Shown here: positions 52,918 through 61,656 of the stretch, piece after piece
Position numbering within the stretch: the stretch's first letter is position 1
Layout of the letters: each line of letters begins with the position of its first letter
Origin: Nocardioides sp. Root122
Lineage (GTDB): Bacteria; Actinomycetota; Actinomycetes; Propionibacteriales; Nocardioidaceae
Assembly (NCBI RefSeq): GCF_001425025.1
Contig: NZ_LMDE01000011.1
Span: forward strand, 186,001 to 250,000
Reading direction: 5' to 3'
DNA length: 64,000 nt
Position numbers and translations under genes: made by a program
Notes under the pieces: generated by a model
The model's input: only the letters and a program-made list of their open reading frames with translations
What the model was told of the DNA's origin: nothing
Databases searched by the model: none

Positions 52918-53661
52918 ATGTCCACGATCCTCATCACCGGCGCCAGCAGCGGGCTCGGCGCCGAGATGGCCCGCCAGTTCGCCGCCCTCGGGCACGACCT
53001 CGCGCTCTGCGCCCGACGTACCGAGCGCCTCGACGAGCTCGCCGCGGAGATCGCGGCCACCCACCCGGACGTGACCGTGTCGGTGAAGGCACTCGACGTC
53101 AACGACCACGACGCGGTCTTCCGGGTCTTCGAGGAGTTCCGTGAGGAGCTCGGCGGCCTGGACCGGGTCGTCGTCAACGCCGGCCTCGGCAAGGGCCAGC
53201 CGCTGGGCACGGGCCGGTTCGACGCCAACCGGCAGACAGCCGAGACCAACTTCATCGGGGCCCTCGCGCAGACCGAGGCGGCGGCCGGGATCTTCCGCGC
53301 CCAGGGCCGCGGCCACCTGGTGATGGTCTCGTCGTTCTCGGCGCTGCGCGGCATGCCCCGCAACATCACGACGTACGCCGCCAGCAAGGCCGCGGTCGCC
53401 CACCTCGCCGAGGGCTTCCGCGCCGACGTGCACGGCACCCCCATCAAGGTCACCGTGCTCTACCCGGGCTACATCGTCTCGGAGATGTCCGGCACCTCCG
53501 CCAGGACCCCGCTGGTGACCTCCACCGAGAAGGGCGTGCGCGCGATGGTCGAGGCCATCGAGAAGGAGAAGAGGTCGGCCCGCGTCCCGGCCTGGCCGTG
53601 GGCGCCCCTCGGCCTCGCGATCAAGCACGTCCCCGTCGGCGTGCTGCGTCGCCTGGGCTGA
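52918..53661 (+). CDS. SDR family oxidoreductase
   Basis: A 247-residue SDR: TGASSGLG, VVNAGLG (in place of NNAG), Ser in MVSSFSA and YAASK. The C-terminus is hydrophobic and basic (WPWAPLGLAIKHVPVG), perhaps membrane-touching. It follows the phosphatase by 16 bases with AGGAG before the ATG, so it belongs to the same operon. Confidence 0.9.
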   Translation: MSTILITGASSGLGAEMARQFAALGHDLALCARRTERLDELAAEIAATHPDVTVSVKALDVNDHDAVFRVFEEFREELGGLDRVVVNAGLGKGQPLGTGRFDANRQTAETNFIGALAQTEAAAGIFRAQGRGHLVMVSSFSALRGMPRNITTYAASKAAVAHLAEGFRADVHGTPIKVTVLYPGYIVSEMSGTSARTPLVTSTEKGVRAMVEAIEKEKRSARVPAWPWAPLGLAIKHVPVGVLRRLG

Positions 53662-53663
53662 CC

Positions 53664-54338
53664 GTGCTCGACGTCCGTCGTGTCACCCGCAGCCGGTGGG
53701 GCGGCCGGCTCTCCTCGACGATGGCCGGTCTCAACGCGCGGCACCCCTGGAGCCACAACGACCACTTCCACGGCTGGATCCTCGCCCGGCTGCCAGAGCA
53801 ACCTCGTCGCGCCCTCGACGTCGGGTGCGGCCGCGGCGAGCTGCTGGCCCGCCTCGCCGAGAGGGTGCACGAGGTCGTCGGCATCGACACCGACGCGGGC
53901 ATGCGGGCGGCCGCGACGGCGCGCTGCCTCGGCGTGCCGTCCGTCCACGTCTCCGACACGCCGCTCGCGTCGGTCGACGGGCCGTTCGACGTCGTCACGA
54001 TGGTCGCGGTGCTGCACCACCTCGACGTCGAGGCCGCCCTCCACGACGTACGCCGCCTGCTGGCGCCCGGCGGCCGGTTCCTCTTCGTGGGACTCGCCCC
54101 ACCGGCGTCTCCCGCCGACCTGGCCTGGGACCTCGCCTCCATGGTCACCAACCCTGTCATCGGCTTCGTGAAGCATCCGTGGCCCGCACGCGAGGCACCG
54201 GCGCCCCCGCCCTTCCCGGTCGCCGACCCGACCCTCACGTTCGACCAGCTGCGGGACCTTGCCCGCGCCGTGATGCCCGGCGCACGGATGCGCCACCACC
54301 TGGGGTTCCGGCACACGCTGGAGTGGACGGCGCCCTGA
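53664..54338 (+). CDS. Class I SAM-dependent methyltransferase
   Basis: A 224-residue methyltransferase: ALDVGCGRGELLARLA (SAM motif I), GIDTDAGM and VVTMVAVLHHLD, then LLAPGGRFLFVGL. It lies 2 bases after the SDR stop, so it ends the operon. Target small molecule unknown. GTG start at 53664. Confidence 0.9.
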   Translation: MLDVRRVTRSRWGGRLSSTMAGLNARHPWSHNDHFHGWILARLPEQPRRALDVGCGRGELLARLAERVHEVVGIDTDAGMRAAATARCLGVPSVHVSDTPLASVDGPFDVVTMVAVLHHLDVEAALHDVRRLLAPGGRFLFVGLAPPASPADLAWDLASMVTNPVIGFVKHPWPAREAPAPPPFPVADPTLTFDQLRDLARAVMPGARMRHHLGFRHTLEWTAP

Positions 54339-54407
54339 GCCAGGTCCGCCTGCGTCCTGCTCGAGGGTGGCGGCGGCTGTCGGTGCCGGTCCCTAGGGTC
54401 CGGTGGC

Positions 54408-54890
54408 ATGAGCTCCTCGCAGCATGACTTCGACTTCATCTTCGGCAGCTGGTCGGTCCGCAACCGCAAGCTGGCGGACGTGACCGACCCGACCTGCGAC
54501 CGCTGGGTCGAGTTCGATGCCCACAGTGATGTCAGTCCCGTCCTCCACGGCATCGGGCACGTCGACCAGATGAGCGTCCCCCATCCGACCGACGGCGGAG
54601 CGCCTTTCGACGGCTTCACCCTGCGTCTCTACGAGCCCGATGAGGAGACCTGGCGGATCTGGTGGAGCTCGACACGGGCGCCGGGAGTTCTCGACACGCC
54701 CGTCGCAGGCGGGTTCGACGGCACTCATGGGGTCTTCGAGACCGCCGACACGATCGCCGGACGTCACGTGCGGGTCCGCTTCGAGTGGTTGGCAGACGAC
54801 CCGGACCGCCCACGGTGGCAGCAGTCGTTCTCCCACGACGACGGCGCCACGTGGACGCTCAACTGGCACATGACCTTCACCCGCGCCTGA
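54408..54890 (+). CDS. DUF1579-like hypothetical protein
   Basis: A 160-residue protein beginning with DFDFIFGSWSVRNRKL and later WRIWWSSTRAPGVLD, as in the DUF1579/THAP4-like beta-barrel family. It may bind haem or a lipid-like ligand. No signal peptide. Stand-alone gene after the operon. Confidence 0.78.
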   Translation: MSSSQHDFDFIFGSWSVRNRKLADVTDPTCDRWVEFDAHSDVSPVLHGIGHVDQMSVPHPTDGGAPFDGFTLRLYEPDEETWRIWWSSTRAPGVLDTPVAGGFDGTHGVFETADTIAGRHVRVRFEWLADDPDRPRWQQSFSHDDGATWTLNWHMTFTRA

Positions 54891-54919
54891 GCACGCGGCC
54901 GACGGGACGGGCCGGTCGG

Positions 54920-55072
54920 CCGCACACCCGGGCCACCGCCTTCTACTGCTCCCTCGGCTGGACTCTGAACACCGAGATGTCCGACCACACCGTGTCGTGC
55001 TTCGCGATCGCGGCCTCGCTCTGCGCGAGGCGATCGTCGCCCTCGGGCGCTGGGGCGACGACGACACCTGAG
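54920..55072 (+). pseudogene. Decayed VOC/glyoxalase-family gene fragment
   Basis: One frame reads RATAFYCSLGWTLNTEMSD then HTVSCFAIA, the start of a VOC (glyoxalase-like) domain (FYxxLGW). After about 35 residues homology ends; another frame reads LREAIVALGRWGDDDT-stop. There is no start codon in good context. It is most likely a frameshifted, internally deleted remnant. Confidence 0.5.
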
Positions 55073-55115
55073 CGTCCTGGCGACGTGAGGTCCGCGAGCC
55101 GGCCGCCCGTGGCAC

Positions 55116-55682
55116 TCAGACGAACGGCAGGAGTGCCTCGATCGAGTCCGTCGGCGTCTTGAGGGCGATCCCGGCTCCGATCGCGCCGAGCCTCCAGGCC
55201 GCCCCGTCACGGAACAGCCTGGCCATGACGAGGCCCGTCTCGCGCACCCCGAGCGTGATGGTGAAGCGCGCCAGCTCGGTGCCGTCGTCGTCGAGGAGCC
55301 GGCAGTAGGCGTTGTGGATGTACTCCAGGGAGTGCCCCTGGTAGCTGCTGACCACGAACAGGATCGACTCGACCTTCGAGTAGACCCGACCCAGGTCCAC
55401 CGTGATCACCTCGTCGTCGCCCGCGCCTTTGCCGGTGGTGTTGTCGCCCAGGTGGACCACCGACCCGTCCCGGGTCGCGAGGTTGTTGAAGAAGGCCAGG
55501 TCGAAGAGCTGGCCGCCGGCGAACTGCACGGCCGAGGCGTCGAGGTCGATGGGCGCTGCTCCGCTGCCGATGAAGCCGGCCGTCGGAGCGTGGTCCCAGC
55601 CGAGAGCCATCTGCACCTTGGTCAGGGGCGTCCCGTCCGCGGCGGTGAGAGCAAGCTCCTGGCCCTCGGTCAGCTCGATCAC
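55116..55682 (-). CDS. TerD family protein
   Basis: A 188-residue TerD-like protein: MALGWDHAPT, DLDASAVQF, GDNTTGKGAGDDEVITVDL (calcium-binding loop) and MARLFRD. These proteins are tied to tellurite and stress tolerance and bind calcium. No other ter genes are nearby. GTG start with AAGGAG 7 bases upstream. Confidence 0.92.
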   Translation of the reverse strand: MIELTEGQELALTAADGTPLTKVQMALGWDHAPTAGFIGSGAAPIDLDASAVQFAGGQLFDLAFFNNLATRDGSVVHLGDNTTGKGAGDDEVITVDLGRVYSKVESILFVVSSYQGHSLEYIHNAYCRLLDDDGTELARFTITLGVRETGLVMARLFRDGAAWRLGAIGAGIALKTPTDSIEALLPFV

Positions 55683-55755
55683 GGGTCGCTCCTTCGTCAG
55701 GTGGTGCTCACGAACGTACAGCCAGGGAGGCTGCGCCGACGGGCAGCGGCTGGCC

Positions 55756-56073
55756 TCAGGGCCGGGCGTCGCGTCGCTCCTGGAGCCGTGCGCGGGCCTC
55801 GGGCAGGTAGGTCAGGCACGGCGCCTCGACATCAGGGTGCTTGGACGTGAGGTGGAGGATCCATCGATCCATCGCGGCCATGTAGCCGTTGTCCTCACCG
55901 GCGCGGCGGGTGCTCCAGGCGCGGGTGCCGGATCCGGGGCGCGGGATCTCGCACTGCGTGCACGAGATCTTGTAGGCAAAGGAGTCGTCGGCGCTCACGT
56001 CGATGCGGACCACGGCCAGCGGGCCTGCGTCGGCGCTGGCCTTCCTCTGGCGGGCGGAGCGGCTGGCGGGCAC
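55756..56073 (-). CDS. Hypothetical protein with C-X2-C motif
   Basis: A 105-residue protein not recognised. A basic start (VPASRSARQRKA) is followed by a predicted strand-rich core and CTQCE (possible metal site), then YMAAMDRWILHLTSKHPD and a basic tail ARLQERRDARP. The GTG at 56073 follows GAGGT. It lies between terD and the aldo/keto reductase on the same strand. Confidence 0.55.
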   Translation of the reverse strand: MPASRSARQRKASADAGPLAVVRIDVSADDSFAYKISCTQCEIPRPGSGTRAWSTRRAGEDNGYMAAMDRWILHLTSKHPDVEAPCLTYLPEARARLQERRDARP

Positions 56074-56143
56074 AGGGACCTCGGTTCGTGCAGGGGGATG
56101 GCTGTCCCAGCCTAGGCAACGACGGGCACGACCCGCGCGGGGG

Positions 56144-56941
56144 CTAGCGGGCGGCCAGGGCGTCGAGAGCCGCCATGTCCTCGTCGCTGAGGGAGAACCC
56201 TGCCACGCCGGCGTTCGACCTGATGCGATCGGCATTGACCGACTTCGGAATGACGACGACGTCGTGCTGCAGGTGCCAGCGGATGATCACCTGGGCCGGC
56301 GTACGGCCCACGCGATCCGCGATGTCCACGATGGCGGGGTGGTCGAGCGTCCCGCCCCGCAACGCGCTGTAGCCCTCGACCGCGACCCCGCGCGCTCGGT
56401 GCTCCCCCAGCACCTCGGCGTCGAACAGCAGCGGACTCCACCGGACCTGGTTGATCGCAGGCATCACCCCCGTCGCCGCGCTGACCTCGTCGAGGAGCGA
56501 GCTGTCGAAGTTGCTCACGCCGATCTCACGGACCAGCCCGGCCTCACGAGCCTCGACGAAGGCCCGCCACATGTCGACGTTGATCGACCCGGACCCCGGC
56601 CAGTGGATGAGCCAGAGGTCGACGTGGTCGAGCTGCAGCAGCTCGAGGCTCGTGCGGAGCGTGTCGAGCTCCTTGCCGACGTTGTCGGGCGGGCACTTGG
56701 TCGTCACGAACACCTCGTCGCGGGGCACGCCGCTCTCGGCCAGTGCCCTCCCCACCTCCGCCTCGTTGCCGTACACCGTCGCGGTGTCCACGTGGCGGTA
56801 GCCGGCCTCGAGTGCGCTCGACGTGGCCCGCACGGCATCGTCGCCCTTGATCTGCCACGTGCCGAACCCGAGCAGCGGGATCTGGGCGCCTCCGGCGAGG
56901 GTGAGCGTCTGGTCCGGGAGCTGTGGGGCGTGGTCCGTCAT
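56144..56941 (-). CDS. Aldo/keto reductase
   Basis: A 265-residue AKR. Catalytic residues are Asp and Tyr in DTATVYGNE, Lys in TTKCPP, and His in LIHW; the NADPH site is in VVIPKSVNADRIRSN. Similar to 2,5-diketo-gluconate reductase-type AKRs with broad aldehyde/ketone range. Confidence 0.94.
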   Translation of the reverse strand: MTDHAPQLPDQTLTLAGGAQIPLLGFGTWQIKGDDAVRATSSALEAGYRHVDTATVYGNEAEVGRALAESGVPRDEVFVTTKCPPDNVGKELDTLRTSLELLQLDHVDLWLIHWPGSGSINVDMWRAFVEAREAGLVREIGVSNFDSSLLDEVSAATGVMPAINQVRWSPLLFDAEVLGEHRARGVAVEGYSALRGGTLDHPAIVDIADRVGRTPAQVIIRWHLQHDVVVIPKSVNADRIRSNAGVAGFSLSDEDMAALDALAAR

Positions 56942-57016
56942 GCTGCGATGCTAGCCACGGGGGTGGTGGCCACTCCCGGCACTGATCCTCCGACCCGAGA
57001 CCCAGGGGCGTGCAGG

Positions 57017-57625
57017 TCAGCCGCGACGGACCCTGGGGCCCAGGGCCGGCTTGTCCACGTCGAAGGGCCCGTCGCGGTGCGCGTCGTCGGAGTAGACCCC
57101 GCTCACCTGCGCGTCGTCCTCTTGGTCGAGGTCGACGCCGTAGGCCACCACGCCGACGCGGACCCAGCGTGCGTCGCCCAAGCACGATGTCGGCACCGAG
57201 AGGATGCTCGACCGGGTGGAGCGCTGGACGCGGGCCTCCAGGCCCGGGCAGTCGATCTCCCTGCTTCCACGGGCCGCACCACTCACGATCGGCTTGCCGC
57301 CGAGGTGCTCGACGAGCACGTCGACCTTGCCCCGCGGCAGCCTGAGCCGGGTGCCGATGAACATCAACGGGTCCGTGGCGAGCCTCCGGAACTGCACGCG
57401 CACCAGAACGACCTCGGAGCGGTGGTCGACCACCGTCCGGACGATGTCGAGCGTGCGCTGCTCCGGCGCGACGGCCGACTGCTCGACCCCGTCCACCTCG
57501 GACGTGACGAGCGCGTCCCCCGCCGGGTCGCGGGTCACGACCCGTTCCGCGTACGCCGTCGACGGAAGCAGGGCGACGAGGGGAAGCACGCCGACGGCGA
57601 GCCGGAGGCTGTGGCGGAACGACAT
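57017..57625 (-). CDS. Secreted hypothetical protein
   Basis: A 202-residue exported protein with signal peptide SLRLAVGVLPLVALLPSTAYA. The mature part has DPAGDAL and VVDHRSEVVLVRVQF, a beta-sandwich-like pattern, and two cysteines (CPGLEARV, TSCLGDARW) that may form a disulfide. No catalytic motif. ATG 57625 chosen for the signal peptide; a longer frame upstream is probably non-coding. Confidence 0.72.
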   Translation of the reverse strand: MSFRHSLRLAVGVLPLVALLPSTAYAERVVTRDPAGDALVTSEVDGVEQSAVAPEQRTLDIVRTVVDHRSEVVLVRVQFRRLATDPLMFIGTRLRLPRGKVDVLVEHLGGKPIVSGAARGSREIDCPGLEARVQRSTRSSILSVPTSCLGDARWVRVGVVAYGVDLDQEDDAQVSGVYSDDAHRDGPFDVDKPALGPRVRRG

Positions 57626-57702
57626 GCGGCGAATCCTAGACACCCGCGGCCCCTCCGACGGCGACCACGGAACCGGAGGCACGTCGTGCCACGATCCTGC
57701 TC

Positions 57703-58128
57703 GTGGAGATCCGCACCGGCTCAGCAGACCCAGCACTCGACGCGCGCCTCTCGGGTGAGCTCGACACCTTCAACGCCAGGGCGGTCCCCGGGCCGTCGGC
57801 CGTGGAGCTCACGGTCACCGCCGTGGACCAGGACGGCGAGCTCGTCGGAGGGCTGAGCGGATGGACCTGGCAGGAGGCCGCCGGCATCGGCCTGACGTGG
57901 GTGCGTGACGACCAGAGGGGCTCCGGGGTCGGGTCGGACCTCCTCATCCGCTTCGAGCAGGAAGCAGCCGCCCGAGGAGCCCTTCGGGTCTTCGTCACGT
58001 CGTTCACGTTCCAGGCGCCGGGCTTCTACGAGCGGCACGGCTACCGGGAGATCTTCCGTTGGGACGGCGTACCCGTCGCGGGCCACGCCGACGTGCACTT
58101 CCGCAAGGAGCTCGTCGAGCCTCAGTAG
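57703..58128 (+). CDS. GNAT family N-acetyltransferase
   Basis: A 141-residue GNAT: LTWVRDDQRGSGVGSDLLIRF (acetyl-CoA loop RGSGVG) and FYERHGYREIF. It diverges from the secreted protein. Substrate unknown. GTG start at 57703; ribosome site weak. Confidence 0.85.
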   Translation: MEIRTGSADPALDARLSGELDTFNARAVPGPSAVELTVTAVDQDGELVGGLSGWTWQEAAGIGLTWVRDDQRGSGVGSDLLIRFEQEAAARGALRVFVTSFTFQAPGFYERHGYREIFRWDGVPVAGHADVHFRKELVEPQ

Positions 58129-58592
58129 TCCTCTCGAGCGTCGGGGTCGGGCCCCCGGGTGATGTGCATGGCGGCCTCCTCGGCGGACGCGCCGGCGCCG
58201 TCGATGCCGACGTCCTGCGCCAGCTCCTGCTTGTCGCGATCCTCGCCGAGGCCCTGGTCGGGCTGGACGAGTCGGCCCGCGCGGGGGTCGGCCTCGTCGA
58301 GGCCGAGCTCCTCGTCGAGCGCGTTCTCGTCCTCGCGCTCGTCGTCCCCGCTGTCCTCGGCCCAGGGGTCGACGTCGGGGACCTCCTCGGAGAGGCGCTC
58401 GTCGAGCGACTCGCCGCGGCGCATCTCTGCCTCGGTCGGGTAGTCGTCGTAGCCCTTGGGCGGACGGTCCGGCGGTGAGTAGCCGCGGTCGAGCACGTCG
58501 TCGAGGTCACGGTCGTCGAGCGTGTCCTCCGGCTGCAGCTGGTCCTCGTCGTCCACGGACATGTCGAGGTAGTTCTCGCGGTCCTCACTCAT
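58122..58592 (-). CDS. DUF5709 acidic protein
   Basis: A 156-residue, very acidic, probably disordered protein. LDDVLDRGYSPPDRPPKGYD and DPRAGRLVQPD are marks of DUF5709, an actinobacterial family of unknown role. ATG 58592 gives the family start MSEDRENYLDMSVDDEDQL. It ends 7 bases inside the GNAT gene end (convergent overlap). Confidence 0.85.
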   Translation of the reverse strand: MSEDRENYLDMSVDDEDQLQPEDTLDDRDLDDVLDRGYSPPDRPPKGYDDYPTEAEMRRGESLDERLSEEVPDVDPWAEDSGDDEREDENALDEELGLDEADPRAGRLVQPDQGLGEDRDKQELAQDVGIDGAGASAEEAAMHITRGPDPDAREDY

Positions 58593-58641
58593 GTCTACAG
58601 GCGTACCGGACCGGCGCGAGCAGGACAAGTGCCGAAGTGCC

Positions 58642-60756
58642 TCAGCCGAGCTCGCGCTCCAGCGCGTCGGTGAGCAGCGCGACCAGCGCCTCGGTCTGGA
58701 TGTTGGCCGAGGACGAGACCTCCTCGTCGGACCCGTCGAGGGCCCGAGCGGCGAGGCCGGCCTTGGAGTCGATGAGCTCCGCGATCCGGGTGTCGATGGT
58801 CTGCGCGGCGATGATGCGCCAGGCCGTCACGGGGTCGCTCTGGCCGATGCGGTGGACGCGGTCGATCGCCTGGGTCTGCTCGGCGTCGGTCCACGACAGC
58901 TCGGAGAGCACCACGTTGGACGCCACCTGGAGGTTGACGCCGACGCCGGCCGCGGCGAGCGAGCAGACGATGACCTGCACGTCGCGGTCGTTGACGAACC
59001 CGTCGATGGCCTTCTCGCGTGCCTTGGCCGACTGGTCGCCACGGATGGAGGTGTGCTTGAGGCCGCGACGGGTGAAGGTCTCCTCGGCGATGTCCATGAC
59101 GTCGACGTGGCGGGCGAAGAAGACCACCTTGCCGACGTTGCGCGCGAGCTGCGCGGCGTAGTCGGCGGCGAGCCCGGCCTTGGCCTTGCCGATGCGCCGG
59201 AACATCGAGAAGACGTTCTCCCCGGACGTGCCGGAGTCCATCTCCTCGCGCTCCCACGTCGCGACGCGACGGACGAGCTCGTGGTCGATGCCGTCGACGA
59301 CGGAGCCCGTACGCCGGGTCTCCAGGGCCGCCTTGTAGCGCTGGACGAGCCGGCGGGCGAGCTCCTTCTCGGCCGCGCGGATCGAGCGAGTGTCCTCGTC
59401 GTCGAGCTCGACCGGGATGTCGGCGATGCGACGGGCCGGGATGTCCTCGGCGACGTCGACCTTGCGACGGCGCACGATGCCCATGTCGATCACGGCCTTG
59501 CGTGCCGCCGGGTAGAAGGCGTGGTCTGCCGGCGTGAGCTCGGTGTCCTCCAGGGCCTCCATCAGGCGGGCCATCGGCTTGGTGTCGTCGATCCAGCCGA
59601 GGAACTGCCAGATCGCGCGGAAGTCCTCGATGTCGTTGATCAGCGGGGTGCCGGTCAGCGCCATCAGCAGCGGTCGGGCCGTGCGCGAGCGGAGCCGCTC
59701 GGAGAGCTCGAGCACGTGGCGCGAGCGCTGGGAGGTCTTGTTCTTGATGAAGTGTGCCTCGTCGACGACCATGCCGCGGAACCCGAAGTCGCCCAGCCAG
59801 CCGGCGTGGCGGTCGAGGATCTCGTAGTTGACGATGATCACGTCGGCGAACGCGTCGACCTGGTCGCCGTCGCCGTGGATCACGGTGGCGCGACGGCGCG
59901 GGGTCCAGCGCTCGGTCTCACGCGCCCAGTTGGTCTTGACGACGTTGGGGCACACGACGAGCAGCGGGAAGGCGTTGGCGGCCTGCGCAGCGAGGAGCGC
60001 CTGTGCGGTCTTGCCGAGGCCGGGCTCGTCGGCGAGCAGGAAGGTGCGGTGACCCTCCGCCGCCGAGGCGATCAGCCGGGCCTGGTGCGGCATCAGCTCG
60101 AGCTTGCCGGGGGCGTTGAGCGAGGTGGCCTCCGGCAGGTCCATGCAGGACGAGGACCCGCCCATCTCGAAGGAGCGGAACAGCGGGCCGAGCAGCTCCC
60201 AGCTGGAGAGCCGGCCGTGCACGCTGCGGCGCTCGCGACCGATCTCGAAGTCGGGGACCAGGAACGGGTTGGCGAGCTGGTGCTGCGCGACCGACTGCGG
60301 GACGACCCGCCGCTCGCCGAGGCCGGGACCCGCCTCGTCGTCGGGCTTGGGCTCCTCGGGGGCCGCCTCGATGCCGGCCTTGCGGAGCATCTCCAGGCGC
60401 AGGTCGCGGGCGCTGTCGGTGACCATCGCGTCCTCGGACAGCAGGCCGAACAGCGAGGGGTCGCGGGTGGCGGTCTTGGCGAGGATCGTCGCGATGCCGT
60501 CGAGGCGCTTGAGCTCGTCGGCCTTCTGGGCGTCGGTGAGCTCGGTCGACGCACGTACGTCGGTGCGATGCTCGCGCGCCAGCAGCGCCACGACCTGGAA
60601 GCGCACGCGCTGCCCGGGGGCGAGCGGGCCGCGCTGCACGGCGGACTCGAGCTCGCGCACGGCGCGAGCGAGCACGGGGACGATGCCCTCGTTGTCCTTG
60701 TGGCGGGCGTGCGCAGGGGTGCGGCGACCGCCGCGCTGGCGTTGGCGCTGGGCCAA
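58642..60756 (-). CDS. SNF2/Rad54-family DEAD/DEAH-type helicase
   Basis: About 704 residues. Motif I DEPGLGKT, II VVDEAHFIKN (DEAH), III LMALTGTPLIN, and C-terminal SLAAAGVGVNLQ and RVHRIGQSDPV (VI) show an SNF2 translocase. It may remodel or clear proteins from DNA or act in repair. A TTG at 60756 with a perfect GGGAGGA site is preferred; GTGs at 60822/60825 and longer frames up to 61074 are open but low in homology. Confidence 0.85.
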   Translation of the reverse strand: MAQRQRQRGGRRTPAHARHKDNEGIVPVLARAVRELESAVQRGPLAPGQRVRFQVVALLAREHRTDVRASTELTDAQKADELKRLDGIATILAKTATRDPSLFGLLSEDAMVTDSARDLRLEMLRKAGIEAAPEEPKPDDEAGPGLGERRVVPQSVAQHQLANPFLVPDFEIGRERRSVHGRLSSWELLGPLFRSFEMGGSSSCMDLPEATSLNAPGKLELMPHQARLIASAAEGHRTFLLADEPGLGKTAQALLAAQAANAFPLLVVCPNVVKTNWARETERWTPRRRATVIHGDGDQVDAFADVIIVNYEILDRHAGWLGDFGFRGMVVDEAHFIKNKTSQRSRHVLELSERLRSRTARPLLMALTGTPLINDIEDFRAIWQFLGWIDDTKPMARLMEALEDTELTPADHAFYPAARKAVIDMGIVRRRKVDVAEDIPARRIADIPVELDDEDTRSIRAAEKELARRLVQRYKAALETRRTGSVVDGIDHELVRRVATWEREEMDSGTSGENVFSMFRRIGKAKAGLAADYAAQLARNVGKVVFFARHVDVMDIAEETFTRRGLKHTSIRGDQSAKAREKAIDGFVNDRDVQVIVCSLAAAGVGVNLQVASNVVLSELSWTDAEQTQAIDRVHRIGQSDPVTAWRIIAAQTIDTRIAELIDSKAGLAARALDGSDEEVSSSANIQTEALVALLTDALERELG

Positions 60757-60985
60757 GGTGTCCTCCCGGAACGGGTACGCGTCGCGGAGCAGGCGAGCCT
60801 GGGTCGGCGCTGACCTGCACACCACGGCGTGGAGGTTGGAGCGATACGTCGCGCTGCGGGGCCCTGTGGATCGGTGGTGATCAGTCGGGCACGGCGCGGG
60901 ACGCTGGCGCCAGTCTAGCCCCCGCCCGTCCCGAGCAGGTAACCGTTGGCCACATCGGCGTGGCCGGCGTGAGACGGTGTCCCCC

Positions 60986-61594
60986 ATGCAGGGAGGGCCG
61001 GAGACCAGCGCGCGGCGTGGGCGCCCCGGCCACGACCAGCGTGCGGTGCTCCGGGTCGCGGTCGACCTGTTCAACCGGCAGGGCTACGACGCCACGAGCG
61101 TCGGCGACGTGGCGCGCGAGCTCGGGCTCACCAAGTCGGCGATCTACCACCACGTCCCGAGCAAGGAGCACCTGCTCCGCAGCGCGATCGACGAGGCCCT
61201 CGACGCCCTCGCCGCCGCTCTCGACGAGGTCGCGGCGGCCGACGACCTCGACGCCGGCGCGCGGCTGCGCGCCGCCGTGCGCAGCAGCGTCACCGTGCTG
61301 GTCGAGCACCTGCCCGCGGTGACGCTGCTGCTGCGGGTGCACGGCAACACCCCGGTCGAGCAGGCGGCGCTCGCCCGCCGTCGCACGATCGACCAGCGGC
61401 TCGCCGACATGGTGCGCCTCGCGGTGGACGACGGTGTGGTCCGCGCCGACCTCGACCCCCTCCTGATCAGCCGCCTGCTCTTCGGCATGGTCAACTCCCT
61501 GACCGAGTGGGTCCGCGCCGACCTCGACGCGGAGGCGCTGGCCGACGGCGTGACGGCGCTGGCGTTCGACGGGATCGCCCGGCACGACCGCTAG
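60986..61594 (+). CDS. TetR-family regulator
   Basis: A 202-residue TetR protein with HTH at about residues 18-60 (ATSVGDVARELGLTKSAIYHHV) and a C-terminal ligand domain. The GTG at 60977 is also open. It diverges from the helicase, across a 229-base gene-free region in which no clear palindrome was found. The target is unknown; the recognition helix resembles fatty-acid/PaaR-type members. Confidence 0.88.
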   Translation: MQGGPETSARRGRPGHDQRAVLRVAVDLFNRQGYDATSVGDVARELGLTKSAIYHHVPSKEHLLRSAIDEALDALAAALDEVAAADDLDAGARLRAAVRSSVTVLVEHLPAVTLLLRVHGNTPVEQAALARRRTIDQRLADMVRLAVDDGVVRADLDPLLISRLLFGMVNSLTEWVRADLDAEALADGVTALAFDGIARHDR

Positions 61595-61656
61595 GCTCGG
61601 GCACTGCCGCTCCGGGGGCACGGGGCAACGACTCGAGGGATCGACGAGGGGGATCG

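Noticed and set aside
60757..61074. Upstream in-frame extension of the SNF2 helicase
   Set aside because: The extension has no domain homology and no ribosome site, while the TTG at 60756 has a perfect one.
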